Positions 51,899-60,353 of a DNA stretch of 64,000 nucleotides are shown one piece after another. The stretch is from UBA2589 sp038120095 (GTDB lineage Bacteria > Gemmatimonadota > Gemmatimonadetes > Longimicrobiales > Gaopeijiaceae), in NCBI GenBank assembly GCA_038120095.1, contig JAYOKZ010000003.1, forward strand, positions 1-64,000. The letters are read 5' to 3'. The notes under the pieces were generated by a model that did no database searches, was not told the origin of the DNA, and saw nothing but the letters and a program-made list of their open reading frames with translations. The position numbers were made by a program, and so were the translations under genes. Positions within the stretch are counted from its first letter, which is position 1, and each line of letters opens with the position of its first letter.

Positions 51899-51926
51899 AA
51901 GATATCGGGAACATGCATTCCCTCAA
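51899..51926 (-). promoter_or_regulatory. candidate promoter with inverted repeat upstream of ECF sigma gene
   Basis: On the minus strand TTGAGG (51926-51921) and TATCTT (51904-51899) are separated by 16 bases, a plausible -35/-10 pair. The inverted repeat GGGAA-TGCATG-TTCCC (51907-51922) occupies the spacer and could be an operator. Evidence is sequence pattern only. Confidence 0.35.
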
Positions 51927-51952
51927 GGGGCGCAAGAACCTGATTTACCACC

Positions 51953-53071
51953 TCAGATGGGGCGGTTCTCCAGACCGACGAGCGTCCCACCCTCGGAGAC
52001 TCCGTCGTACAGCGCCTGCTCGGGCGGCGGAATCCTGTCCCGGGACGCGAGCGCTTCGTCAGCAGCCTCGTCCATCTGTGCGGTAACCTCGGCCTCGATT
52101 GCCTCGAGGACCCCGGTCGTGATCCCTTGACCGCCCAACCACGCCTCGAACAATCCGATGGGATCACGGCGCCCCCACTCGGAGAAAAGCTCGGGAGGAA
52201 ACGTGTCCCGAGCCTCGCGTTCGTCGTGGGTCGCGTGCCCACCCATACGGAACGTATCAGCCACGATGGCTGCCGGGCCCTGTCCCGCTCGACACCGGTC
52301 GGCTGCGAGTCGGGTGGAGGCATAAACGTCCAGCACATTGTTGCCGTCGCAGCTCCACGCGTCGATGCCGTACATGGCCGGCCACGCGTGCAGATCTCCG
52401 ACGCCATGCCCGCCGGCCGGCGTTCCGAGGGCCACCTGATTGTTCTGAATGACGAAGATCACCGGAAGGTTCTGGACCGCGGCAAGATTGAGTCCTTCAT
52501 GGCAGGCGGCACACTTGGTCGCGCCGTCACCGACCCATGTCATGGCCACCCGATCTTCTCCACGATTCCGGAAGGACAGTGCGACCCCGGTCACGATGGT
52601 CACACTGGTTCCCATGTGACTGATCGGCTGGATGATTCCCGAGCTCATGTCGCCGATGTGCAGATCCCGACCTGCGCTCGGTGAGTCCGACGTCGCCAGG
52701 TAGCCTCGGAACATGTCGGACAGGGGCATGCCCATCATATGCAGGGCACCGGCGTTGCGGATCATCGGGGAGACGATGTCCCGTGCGGGGTCCAGAGCCC
52801 GAACATTGCCGACCGTCACGGCTTCTTCACCCGTGCCCAACCACGCCTTCGAAATGACACCTGTCCGGACCCAGCGCTTCAGGCCGATGTCGTGCAACCG
52901 GGTCCTCAGCAGATCCCGATAGAGCGAAAGGAGGTCCTCTCGGGACAGGCTGCCGATCACGGCTGCACGCTGTGCGTCCGAAGCGATCGTGTCTCCGAAT
53001 GCGCCCACGAGCGCTGGATCTGGTTCCCAGTCCAGATATTCGGGTGGATCGAAGGCAGCGTATCGTTTCAT
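51953..53071 (-). CDS. 2-oxoacid dehydrogenase E1 alpha subunit (thiamine diphosphate)
   Basis: Protein of 372 residues of the E1-alpha family, which decarboxylates pyruvate or branched-chain 2-oxoacids with thiamine diphosphate. The cofactor motif runs from VGDGATKCAACHEGLNLAA to the closing VIQNNQ. GTGEEAVTVGNVRAL and FRMGGHATHDEREARD (phosphorylation-loop region) are also typical. Subunit beta and E2 genes are not adjacent; the next gene is an ECF sigma factor 103 bp downstream. It may assemble with subunits encoded elsewhere. Whether the substrate is pyruvate or a branched-chain acid is not resolved. Confidence 0.92.
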   Translation of the reverse strand: MKRYAAFDPPEYLDWEPDPALVGAFGDTIASDAQRAAVIGSLSREDLLSLYRDLLRTRLHDIGLKRWVRTGVISKAWLGTGEEAVTVGNVRALDPARDIVSPMIRNAGALHMMGMPLSDMFRGYLATSDSPSAGRDLHIGDMSSGIIQPISHMGTSVTIVTGVALSFRNRGEDRVAMTWVGDGATKCAACHEGLNLAAVQNLPVIFVIQNNQVALGTPAGGHGVGDLHAWPAMYGIDAWSCDGNNVLDVYASTRLAADRCRAGQGPAAIVADTFRMGGHATHDEREARDTFPPELFSEWGRRDPIGLFEAWLGGQGITTGVLEAIEAEVTAQMDEAADEALASRDRIPPPEQALYDGVSEGGTLVGLENRPI

Positions 53072-53256
53072 GGAGAGAACCTAACGCGGTGCGCGCCTGA
53101 TCCGGAGGTCCCGGTGCGGTCCGCGTGACTTCGTTGTCACGGTCGCGCAACGTTCCGACATTATTGGGGTCCCTGCGGTCCGCACATCGTGCCCGGCCCC
53201 GAGCTTCCTTGACGCCTCCCGATCCCCTGCCTGCGCCGGCCGAAGGTCCGAGACGG

Positions 53257-53889
53257 GTGCAGGCTGTCGTCGCACTGAGGCTGCTCGAAGTCATGAGGGA
53301 CATGGACCTGCCGATCGAGATCCTCGAAGACGAGGACCCGACGCAGACCATCCCGAGGCGGTTCGGACTGAGCGACGTGGTTGAACGACAGATCCGAACC
53401 TACCGCAGTGACGTGAAGCGACGGGTTCGTCTGACGGACGAGGAAATTCGTGGCCTGTTTCGTTTCGTGATCAGACGCCCGGACTGCCCGGAGGTCTTCC
53501 GAGAGGTGGGGCGTCTGCTCGCCGTGGAACAGCGCACGCCGGGGTGGATCCGATACCTGCCGGCAGGGCTGGCGCACCGCGCCTTGAGACGGGGGGCAGC
53601 CAGGCGGCTCAGAAGGTTGTTCGGCCGTGCAATCGGTGGCTTCGGGCGAGGCCGCTTCGTGATCGAGGGGCGCTCACTGCTCTTCATCGAAGCGGACCCC
53701 GGGGGTGACGCATGTCACCTGCTGAGCGGGTTTGCCGAAGAATTCGTCGTCCGATCGCTGGGGGAGGCCGTGGTCGTCACCCACAGCATGTGTCAGGGCC
53801 GTGGTGACGATCTTTGCCGATGGGAGAGCCAGGTCGTCAGTGACGCAGCGCTAATCGAGCAAAGCGCGGTGAACTCGGAAGACGCATAG
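53257..53889 (+). CDS. V4R-domain-like protein of unknown function
   Basis: Protein of about 210 residues (GTG at 53257 behind GAAGG; GTG at 53125 and TTG at 53209 are alternatives). The C-terminal third ends with FAEEFVVRSLGEAVVVTHS, then MCQGRGDDLCRWE, which matches the conserved tail of 4-vinyl reductase (V4R) domains, where two Cys and a His bind a metal or ligand. The N-terminal part is helical and Arg-rich (RALRRGAARRLRRLF). V4R proteins sense small hydrophobic molecules or act in tetrapyrrole metabolism. The 3' end overlaps the convergent CoA-binding gene by 39 bases. Exact role unknown. Confidence 0.72.
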   Translation: MQAVVALRLLEVMRDMDLPIEILEDEDPTQTIPRRFGLSDVVERQIRTYRSDVKRRVRLTDEEIRGLFRFVIRRPDCPEVFREVGRLLAVEQRTPGWIRYLPAGLAHRALRRGAARRLRRLFGRAIGGFGRGRFVIEGRSLLFIEADPGGDACHLLSGFAEEFVVRSLGEAVVVTHSMCQGRGDDLCRWESQVVSDAALIEQSAVNSEDA

Positions 53890-54312
53890 GTCCTGGATCA
53901 CGGTGCGGCCCAGCGCGCGTGCACGGGCGACCGCCTCAGGGGACCGAATCCCGGTCTGGAGCCAGATCGATGGCTGGTCCGCACGCTCCGCAGCAGCTGC
54001 CACCACGCCGTCGGCTTCCGGGCCAGGGCGGAAAATCAGGACCAGATCGACCGGAGAGGGGACATCCCGCAGCTCTCCGTGACTGCGTCTCCCGAGGAGG
54101 CGCTCTGCCGAGGGATTCACGGGAATGACGTCGTATCCCTTCGCGGCGAGGTATGAGGGAATGCGGCGCGCTGGCTTCTCGAGGTCGCGCGACAACCCCA
54201 CGACGGCAATGTGCTGCACGTCAGTCAGGAGCTGAGCCACGGTATCCGCAGGGGGATTGTCCGGATCCGAGGAGGCGCTCAGAAGGCGTTTGATCTGCTC
54301 GATTTTGTCCAC
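53851..54312 (-). CDS. CoA-binding domain protein
   Basis: Protein of 153 residues consisting of one CoA-binding Rossmann domain (YccU-like). Key segments are HIAVVGLSRDLEKPARRIPSYLAAKGYDVIPVNP (quoted in part: HIAVVGLSRDLEKPARRI), SPVDLVLIFRP and IWLQTGIRSPEA. Stand-alone versions are widespread and of unknown function, possibly sensing acyl-CoA. It overlaps the convergent V4R gene by 39 bases. The spacer to the EamA gene is 42 bp on the same strand, so it may be the last gene of that operon. Confidence 0.92.
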   Translation of the reverse strand: MDKIEQIKRLLSASSDPDNPPADTVAQLLTDVQHIAVVGLSRDLEKPARRIPSYLAAKGYDVIPVNPSAERLLGRRSHGELRDVPSPVDLVLIFRPGPEADGVVAAAAERADQPSIWLQTGIRSPEAVARARALGRTVIQDLCVFRVHRALLD

Positions 54313-54354
54313 GGAAGGCGAGCTTACGGGTAGCTCGACTACCTCGCAACACAG

Positions 54355-55287
54355 TTACACGGTTCGCGAACGTGCTTCGGTTGATCGCGCGCCGGCACCG
54401 GTGACTCCGAGGACCACCAGCCCGATGCCGGTCCATCCGAGGAGGGACAGTCCCTGCCCGACGAGAAGCGTCGCGAGCGCTGCCGCCACGACGGGTTCGA
54501 TCGCGGTTGCGATGGAGACCCGGCCCGCATCGATCCGGGCGAGTGCGTCGAAGAACAGGAAGTGCGCGACAGCGATCGTCAGCGCTGCAAATGCGAACAG
54601 GATCAGCCAGGCATCCATGGATGACGGCCACACCAGGGGACCGGGCGCCAGCGGCACCGCCACGCCCAGGACGACGACACATCCGACAGTACTGTACACG
54701 ACCGTAGGAATGGACCCGTATCTCGCAGCGGCGTAGCGGCCGAAGAGGGTGTAGGCCCCGTACGCGACACCCGCCATCAGGCCCCAGCCGAGGCCGCGAG
54801 AACCGAACGCTGCGGTCACCTCATGCGCTCCGAGAACGCTGAGCCACACGCCCGAGAGAGTGATGGCCAGAAGGATGATCCGCGAGCGATCGGGCCATTC
54901 GTTCAAGATCGGACCGGACGCGGCAGTGACGAGTGCCGGTGCCAGGTAGAGCAACGCCACCGTCGATGGTACCCCGACCGCGTCCGTGGAGAACTGATAG
55001 GCGATCTGGAAGGCGCCGACCGTGAAGCCACCGCCGGCCATGAGGATCAGAAGGCCACGTGTATCGATTCGGAGCGAGGAAGGATTCCTGAGCCCCACTG
55101 CACCCAGAAGGATCAGTGCGCCGATGAGCGGTCGCAGGAGGGCAACGCTCTCCGGCGGCACCCCCCGCCGAAACAACGCCACGGCGAAAATGCCGGACGA
55201 GCCCCACAGGGATGCCGCGCCGACAGCCTCCGCGTAGCCCCGCAGTCGGTCGCGCGTGTCAATGAGACCCGCGCCCTCCGGGGTCAC
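54355..55287 (-). CDS. EamA-family DMT transporter
   Basis: Protein of 310 residues with ten hydrophobic helices arranged as two EamA repeats (first AEAVGAASLWGSSGIFAVAL, second LGWGLMAGVAYGAYTLFGRY). These inner-membrane drug/metabolite transporters export amino acids, purines or other small molecules. The substrate is unknown. The GTG start at 55287 overlaps the DUF420 stop as GTGA, so it is translationally coupled to the heme A synthase/DUF420 genes. Confidence 0.92.
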   Translation of the reverse strand: MTPEGAGLIDTRDRLRGYAEAVGAASLWGSSGIFAVALFRRGVPPESVALLRPLIGALILLGAVGLRNPSSLRIDTRGLLILMAGGGFTVGAFQIAYQFSTDAVGVPSTVALLYLAPALVTAASGPILNEWPDRSRIILLAITLSGVWLSVLGAHEVTAAFGSRGLGWGLMAGVAYGAYTLFGRYAAARYGSIPTVVYSTVGCVVVLGVAVPLAPGPLVWPSSMDAWLILFAFAALTIAVAHFLFFDALARIDAGRVSIATAIEPVVAAALATLLVGQGLSLLGWTGIGLVVLGVTGAGARSTEARSRTV

Positions 55288-55721
55288 GCGTAACCGTAGA
55301 TCTGGTAAAGAAGCAGATAGACCACGAGCCCTGTCACCGAGACGTAGGCCCAGACTGGAAAGACGTATCGGGCCAGCTTCTTGTGGTCCGCAAACCGGTC
55401 GTTTCTGGCCAGCCAGAGAATGCGAAGGATGAAGGGCAGAACGAGGACCGCCAGCGTCATGTGGCTGAAAAGGATGCTCAGGTAGACGATGCGGGCGAGA
55501 CCCTCTCCGGCAAATTCATGTGTCCCCGTCAGCAGCATCCTGATCACGTAGAAGACCAGGAACAGGGCGGACGCCCCGACCGCCGTGAGCATCGCCCGCC
55601 GGTGTCGATCGACCACCTTGCGGCGAATGAAGACGAACCCCGTGACCAGTGCAATTGCGCTCGTAGCGTTGAGAGTCGCGTTGATCAGGGCGAGGAAATC
55701 CCCCGTATTACCGATGTTCAT
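55284..55721 (-). CDS. DUF420 membrane protein
   Basis: Protein of 145 residues with four hydrophobic helices in the DUF420 pattern: ALINATLNATSAIALVTGF, RHRRAMLTAVGASALFLVFY, YLSILFSHMTLAVLVLPFIL and YVFPVWAYVSVTGLVVYLLL. His residues within the helices could bind heme or copper. DUF420 (CtaM/YozB-like) proteins accompany cytochrome oxidase assembly genes. The start ATG overlaps the heme A synthase stop as ATGA. Longer open frame upstream lies entirely inside the ctaA gene and is not real. Confidence 0.92.
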   Translation of the reverse strand: MNIGNTGDFLALINATLNATSAIALVTGFVFIRRKVVDRHRRAMLTAVGASALFLVFYVIRMLLTGTHEFAGEGLARIVYLSILFSHMTLAVLVLPFILRILWLARNDRFADHKKLARYVFPVWAYVSVTGLVVYLLLYQIYGYA

Positions 55722-56656
55722 CGTGCATCTACCAGCTCTGGGTGTTCGATGGCGACCGCAGTCCGTTGGCCGAACGTCGCAAGGCCGACGAGGAGACTGA
55801 GCAGAGCGGCCGCGACGAGGGTATGGAGTGAGACGGGCGGCACCGCCAGGATCGACAGGACCGATGCGATCCCGAGACCGACCTGGACCAGGACGAGGGC
55901 AACCGCTCCTGCGGCGGCACGCCGCACGTGAGTTGGTACTTCGGCCCGCAGCGCCCAGCGGTAGAGCATGAGCACCGCAACCGTCGCGACGACAGCCATG
56001 AACCGGTGCAGTACGTGCGACGTGATCTGAATGTTCACAAGAGGTGGAACGACCTGGCCAAGACAAAGCGGTATGTCCGGGCAGGACATCCCACCGTCCG
56101 TATGCCGAACGAGAGCACCCAGGACCGACTGAACGAACACGAGGACGGCTGAGGCCCCGGCCAGAGCCGTCAAACGTCTTCCTTCTCCCGCTCCGAAGCC
56201 GGCGATCGGTGGCGGCCCGTCCGGTCCGGTCGACCCGTGGGAGGCCGTCGCCAGTACGGTCGCCAGGGCGAGGAAGGTGAAGGCGAGACTCAAGTGCGTT
56301 GTCGAAACCAGATCCGGAAGCTGATAGATGACTGTCAGTCCGCCGAAGACGGACTGCACGAGAAGCAGGAGAACGCCCGCCAGCGAAGCTCGAAAAATCC
56401 AGGGGCGACCGGACGTTTCCTTCCGTGCGAGCCACGTGGCCAGGGAGAACATCATGACGAGTCCGCCTGCAACCAGCCTGTGAAGATGCTCCCAGAAGAC
56501 GCCCCCGGTCATCTCCGGGACCATGGAGCCGAAACAGGTGGGCCAGTCGGGACACGCGAGACTGGATTCGGTCGCGTGAACGATGCTGCCCAGAAAGAGC
56601 AGCCCCAGTGTCCAGACGACCGTGACTTTGAATGCGCGGGGATGCAGAGAGGTCAT
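55718..56656 (-). CDS. ctaA: heme A synthase (COX15/CtaA family)
   Basis: Protein of 312 residues with eight hydrophobic helices. It oxidises heme O to heme A for aa3-type cytochrome oxidase in the inner membrane. The catalytic and heme-ligand residues are present: Glu and His in FWEHLHRLVAG, His in VSTTHLSLAF, His in TSHVLHRFMAV and His in PVSLHTLVAA. Two Cys pairs (CPDWPTC and CPDIPLC) form the loop disulfides typical of the family. It overlaps the acyl-CoA dehydrogenase stop by 4 bases and the DUF420 start by 4 bases. Confidence 0.95.
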   Translation of the reverse strand: MTSLHPRAFKVTVVWTLGLLFLGSIVHATESSLACPDWPTCFGSMVPEMTGGVFWEHLHRLVAGGLVMMFSLATWLARKETSGRPWIFRASLAGVLLLLVQSVFGGLTVIYQLPDLVSTTHLSLAFTFLALATVLATASHGSTGPDGPPPIAGFGAGEGRRLTALAGASAVLVFVQSVLGALVRHTDGGMSCPDIPLCLGQVVPPLVNIQITSHVLHRFMAVVATVAVLMLYRWALRAEVPTHVRRAAAGAVALVLVQVGLGIASVLSILAVPPVSLHTLVAAALLSLLVGLATFGQRTAVAIEHPELVDAR

Positions 56657-58584
56657 GGTACGGAGACGGGCTCCAGCGGTTCAGTTTGTTTCTGCGGGGA
56701 GTCGGCAGCCGGGGAGCTTCGGAAGTCGCGATATCCGGCCAGCGGGATCACACCGTCCTCCAGCCATTCCATTTCGCCGTCCAGGTAGCGTCGCGCCACA
56801 TTGTGCGTGGCGACGTCGTCATTTCGGAACAGGGATCGGAAGCTGGCCGAGATCCGTCGGCGCGCCTGACGGCAGAAGGCGTCTGCCAGGGCGTCGGCGC
56901 CACGCGAATCGCCGTCACCCTTCTCCAGTGCCTTGGCGTGAAGCACGGTCGCGGTCATGACCAGTAGCTCCGCGCCGATATCGACAACCCGGCCGAGGAC
57001 GGCCTGACGCTTCTCCAGGCCCGGCCCGAAACGGACCATTGTGTGGAAGGTGGCGCGAGCCAACCGGCGCGAGGTTCGCTCGACATAGCGCATATGCCGG
57101 GCCAGGGAGCCGAATTCCGAATAGCGAGGCCAGCGACTCCATCCCAGGAATCGGGTCGGATACCACCAGGCATAGAACATCCCGGCCTTGAGCAGCGCGG
57201 CGATCTTGGCGCCGGCCGATGCCCTCGGGTTCACAAGGTCCCCCGCGATCGAAAAGTGCCGGTCGACCGCCTCGCGGGCGATGAAGAGTCTCATGATTTC
57301 CGAGGAGCCCTCGAAAATCGTGTTGATCCTCATGTCGCGAAGCCACCGCTCGACCGGGTAGGCCACCTCACCCCTCGCGCGCAAAGAATCGTGAGTCTCG
57401 TACCCACGGCCACCACGGACCTGGAGCGCATCGTTGACGAGGTCCCAGCCAGTCTCGGTGCCCCACATCTTGGCGACAGCGGCTTCCAGACGGATGTCGA
57501 ACGTCCCGGAGTCCGCCATGGCTCCGATCAGCTCGACGAGCGCCTCGAGCGCGAAGGTGTCGGCGGCCATCTTGCCGATCATCTGAGCGACGGCATCGTG
57601 GTGTCCGACGGGAAGACCCCACTGAACCCGATTTCCGGCCCAGTCCCGCACCATCTCCAGGCTTCCCTTTCCCGCGGCCGCACAGAATGCCGGAAGCGCG
57701 AGGCGCCCCGTATTGAGGGTGATCAGGGCCAGTTTGAGGCCTTTCCCCTCACCCCAGAGCAGGTTTTCCCGAGGCACCTTCACGTTGGTGAAGCGGAGCG
57801 CTCCATTGGACAGGGCACGGAGACCCATGAACGAGCACTCGTCGAGGGTCTCGACACCTTCCCAGTCGGTCTCGACGATGAAGGCGGTGATCGGCTTGCG
57901 TTTGGAGCCCTCCGGAGCGGGGGTTCGAGCCATCACGACGATGATTTCGGCCCGTGGACCATTCGTCGTCCAGAGCTTTTCCCCGTTCAGAATCCAGTGC
58001 GTACCGTCGTCGGAGAGCGTCGCCGTCGTCGAGAGGTTTGCGGGGTCGGATCCGACGTCATGCTCTGTCAGGGCGAACGCGGACAAAGCGCCCCGGGCGA
58101 GGCGGGGCAGGTACCGATCCTTCTGCTCGTCGGTTCCGAACTTCAGAAGTGGTCCGGGTACCCCGATGCTCTGGTGTGCCGACAGGAAGGCGCCCGTCGC
58201 GCTGCACCGAGAGGCGATGATCGTCAGGGCACGGTTGTAGGAAACCTGAGACAGTTCCAATCCGCCGAACCGGCGAGGCGTCTTGATGCCGAATGCTCCG
58301 ATCCTCGCGAGGCCGTCGAGAACCTCCTGAGGGACCCACCCATCGGAATCGTGGCGGTCCCCGTCGATGTGATCTCGAGCAAAGACTTCGAGCTCGGCGA
58401 GGAATTGGGCCGCACGCTCTCGCTCGTCCGGATCAGGCTGCGGAGGAGGATAAACGAGATCGAGGTCGAGCCTTCCCTCGAACAGCCCCTTGGCGAAGCT
58501 GCTCTTCTCCCACTGCTGCTCCCGAGCCTGTTCTGCGACCTCGCGAGATTCGAGCTCGCTTGCGAGCTGTTTTTCTTCGGCCAT
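56653..58584 (-). CDS. acyl-CoA dehydrogenase, long C-terminally extended type
   Basis: Protein of 643 residues of the acyl-CoA dehydrogenase family, which inserts the first double bond in fatty-acid beta-oxidation using FAD. The N-terminal and middle domains show FGIKTPRRFGGLELSQVSYN, SAFALTEHDVGSDPANLSTT and WTTNGPRAEIIVV. The catalytic-base region NTIFEGSSEIMRLFIAREAV holds the Glu used in VLCAD-type enzymes. The last 190 residues form an extra helical domain, as in VLCAD/ACAD9, which may bind the membrane. It heads a four-gene overlapping operon with heme A synthase, an unusual pairing. Confidence 0.93.
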   Translation of the reverse strand: MAEEKQLASELESREVAEQAREQQWEKSSFAKGLFEGRLDLDLVYPPPQPDPDERERAAQFLAELEVFARDHIDGDRHDSDGWVPQEVLDGLARIGAFGIKTPRRFGGLELSQVSYNRALTIIASRCSATGAFLSAHQSIGVPGPLLKFGTDEQKDRYLPRLARGALSAFALTEHDVGSDPANLSTTATLSDDGTHWILNGEKLWTTNGPRAEIIVVMARTPAPEGSKRKPITAFIVETDWEGVETLDECSFMGLRALSNGALRFTNVKVPRENLLWGEGKGLKLALITLNTGRLALPAFCAAAGKGSLEMVRDWAGNRVQWGLPVGHHDAVAQMIGKMAADTFALEALVELIGAMADSGTFDIRLEAAVAKMWGTETGWDLVNDALQVRGGRGYETHDSLRARGEVAYPVERWLRDMRINTIFEGSSEIMRLFIAREAVDRHFSIAGDLVNPRASAGAKIAALLKAGMFYAWWYPTRFLGWSRWPRYSEFGSLARHMRYVERTSRRLARATFHTMVRFGPGLEKRQAVLGRVVDIGAELLVMTATVLHAKALEKGDGDSRGADALADAFCRQARRRISASFRSLFRNDDVATHNVARRYLDGEMEWLEDGVIPLAGYRDFRSSPAADSPQKQTEPLEPVSVP

Positions 58585-58699
58585 GGGTATCGTCCAGATG
58601 CGCCGGATGTAAAGCGAAGCGTACGTGGAGGAAAATAGCGTCAGTTGCGCCGCCGGTCTTCCGGGGATCTTCCTACCCTGATGCCGGGCAGGAGAGCCG

Positions 58700-59890
58700 T
58701 CACTCGCCGAGAAACTCCATGATCTCGTCGTGGCGTGACGCTGCGTCCGCCTCTCCGACCTCCATGAGCGTCCGGAGGTAGTCGGGCTGGAAGAGGATGA
58801 GGCTCAGGATGTCCGGAGATTCGGTTTCTCTCGTGCCCAGACCGCGGGTCAGGAACCGGATCGATCGAGGAAGGCGGGCCTCGAATCGGGATGACAGCCG
58901 GCCGAGGTCGACCGTCGGGCGAATGACCAGCAATTTGACCGGTTCCAGTCCCTGCCGCTGCTCGGGCGGCAGATGCTCGAGGAGTCGGTTCAGTCGCTCC
59001 AGCCGCAGCGCGTCGTGGTCGAGCAGATCGAGGAAGATTGCGTTGAGGAGAACACCCGCGACCTGGGCGGGAGGAGGGTAGGCCCGGATGCTGGTTTGCT
59101 CGGCCTCGCCCTTGTTTCGATCGTAGCGATTCGAGATTGCCATGATGCGGCGCGCGCCGAGATGCAGCGACGGTGAGAGCGGGGCCGTAAGCCGAATCCC
59201 TCCGTCGCCATACCAGTCGCGCCCGATCTGTACCGCGGGAAAGAGGAGTGGCAACGCTGCGGATGCCATGATGTGATCGACCGTGATCGTCGTCCGGCGC
59301 GTGAGACGTTGAGGCCGCTCCCACGTCTCGACGCCAGTACCCTGAAGCCAGGTCACCGACCCCCCGGTCGAGTAGCTGGTCGTGCTTACGGCGAACGCCC
59401 TCAGATCACCGTGGTCCAGGTTGTACTGGATGCCCGTCAGTTCTCGGCCGACCGCATGCAGTGTTTCCGACAGATAGTCGTCCAGTGGAGCAGTGTCGAC
59501 GAGGCCTCGAACGCGCAGTCGACTGCTGCGGAGCCCGCCTCCGCCGAGTCGTCGGAGCCAGCGCATGCCATTGAGGGCGAGCGAGCCCGGGTCCACGCGG
59601 AAGACCTGGTCAATGGTCAGGTCTCCCCACAGGTGGGAAAGTTCGTCGACCGCTTGCAGGAACGTTCCGTGGTGCGATGCGAGCGCAGCGGCGTTGATCG
59701 CCCCGGCGGAGATCCCGTGAACGTAGGGGACCGAGAGCTCCGGGCAGTATCTGGCTACATGCCTGAGAACTCCGACCTGATAGGCGGCTCGGGCGCCACC
59801 TCCGCCCATGACCAGCCCGAGGTCGGAGGGGCCGGGATGTGACGCTCCGTCCGGGGCAGGTGTCAGAGCTTCCGGCCATTCGGGCTCCAT
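58700..59890 (-). CDS. patatin-like phospholipase
   Basis: Protein of 396 residues with a patatin domain hydrolysing acyl ester bonds of lipids. The oxyanion loop GGGGARAAYQ (30-38), nucleophile elbow GISAG with S61, and catalytic Asp in WYGDGGIR are complete. The C-terminal 130 residues extend beyond the catalytic core and resemble the regions of RssA-like bacterial patatins. No signal peptide is seen, so it is cytoplasmic or membrane-associated. The gene is separated from the acyl-CoA dehydrogenase by 115 bp and follows a small membrane protein gene. Confidence 0.92.
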   Translation of the reverse strand: MEPEWPEALTPAPDGASHPGPSDLGLVMGGGGARAAYQVGVLRHVARYCPELSVPYVHGISAGAINAAALASHHGTFLQAVDELSHLWGDLTIDQVFRVDPGSLALNGMRWLRRLGGGGLRSSRLRVRGLVDTAPLDDYLSETLHAVGRELTGIQYNLDHGDLRAFAVSTTSYSTGGSVTWLQGTGVETWERPQRLTRRTTITVDHIMASAALPLLFPAVQIGRDWYGDGGIRLTAPLSPSLHLGARRIMAISNRYDRNKGEAEQTSIRAYPPPAQVAGVLLNAIFLDLLDHDALRLERLNRLLEHLPPEQRQGLEPVKLLVIRPTVDLGRLSSRFEARLPRSIRFLTRGLGTRETESPDILSLILFQPDYLRTLMEVGEADAASRHDEIMEFLGE

Positions 59891-59907
59891 CGACGCGCCC
59901 GACCGCG

Positions 59908-60291
59908 TCAGCCGACGATCGGTCGCCCGATTGCCATGATGCCGGCGACGATGCAGGCGAGGACGGCCAGAGTGCCGACGATGTGTGGTGTGTACGTCTG
60001 TGTTTCCGGCGGACGGCGCTTCATGACTCCGTGGACGACGTGGGCGATCGCGGTCGCGAGGATCATCATCACGATGTGGCCACCCAGCTGTGAGTAGAAC
60101 GGGCGTGTGAAAAGCAGGGAGAGCCCGAGAAGGACCGTGAGGTCCGTGACACCGGTGAAGATCGCTGACAGGACACGCATCGGTTTTCCGTACTGAGCCT
60201 TGGTGATCAGGCCGAACGCGGCATAGCCGATCACGACAAGGCCCATCAGAAGGACCAGATAGCGAAAGCCGGAGTGGGCGTGGAGAAGCAT
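59908..60291 (-). CDS. four-helix membrane protein with conserved-looking histidines
   Basis: Protein of 127 residues starting MLLHAHSGFRYLVLLMGL. Four hydrophobic helices carry His residues near the membrane faces (LHAHSG in helix 1, GGHIVMMILATAIAHVVHG in helix 3), which could bind heme, as in small cytochrome b-like proteins annotated in Bacteroidota. This family match is tentative. The ATG at 60291 was chosen because longer in-frame sequence has no hydrophobic or conserved content. It lies 62 bp after the cupredoxin gene and 17 bp before the patatin gene, on the same strand. Confidence 0.75.
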   Translation of the reverse strand: MLLHAHSGFRYLVLLMGLVVIGYAAFGLITKAQYGKPMRVLSAIFTGVTDLTVLLGLSLLFTRPFYSQLGGHIVMMILATAIAHVVHGVMKRRPPETQTYTPHIVGTLAVLACIVAGIMAIGRPIVG

Positions 60292-60353
60292 GATGGTATT
60301 CGGAGAGCTATGGGGGATCTGTTCGAGAAAACATCGCGTGCACGTAGGGGCGC

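Noticed and set aside
55722..56555. Upstream extension of the DUF420 frame
   Set aside because: The extra sequence lies inside ctaA in another frame; the real start overlaps the ctaA stop as ATGA.
57043..58638. 531-codon plus-strand frame
   Set aside because: Antisense to the acyl-CoA dehydrogenase; composition is that of a shadow frame.
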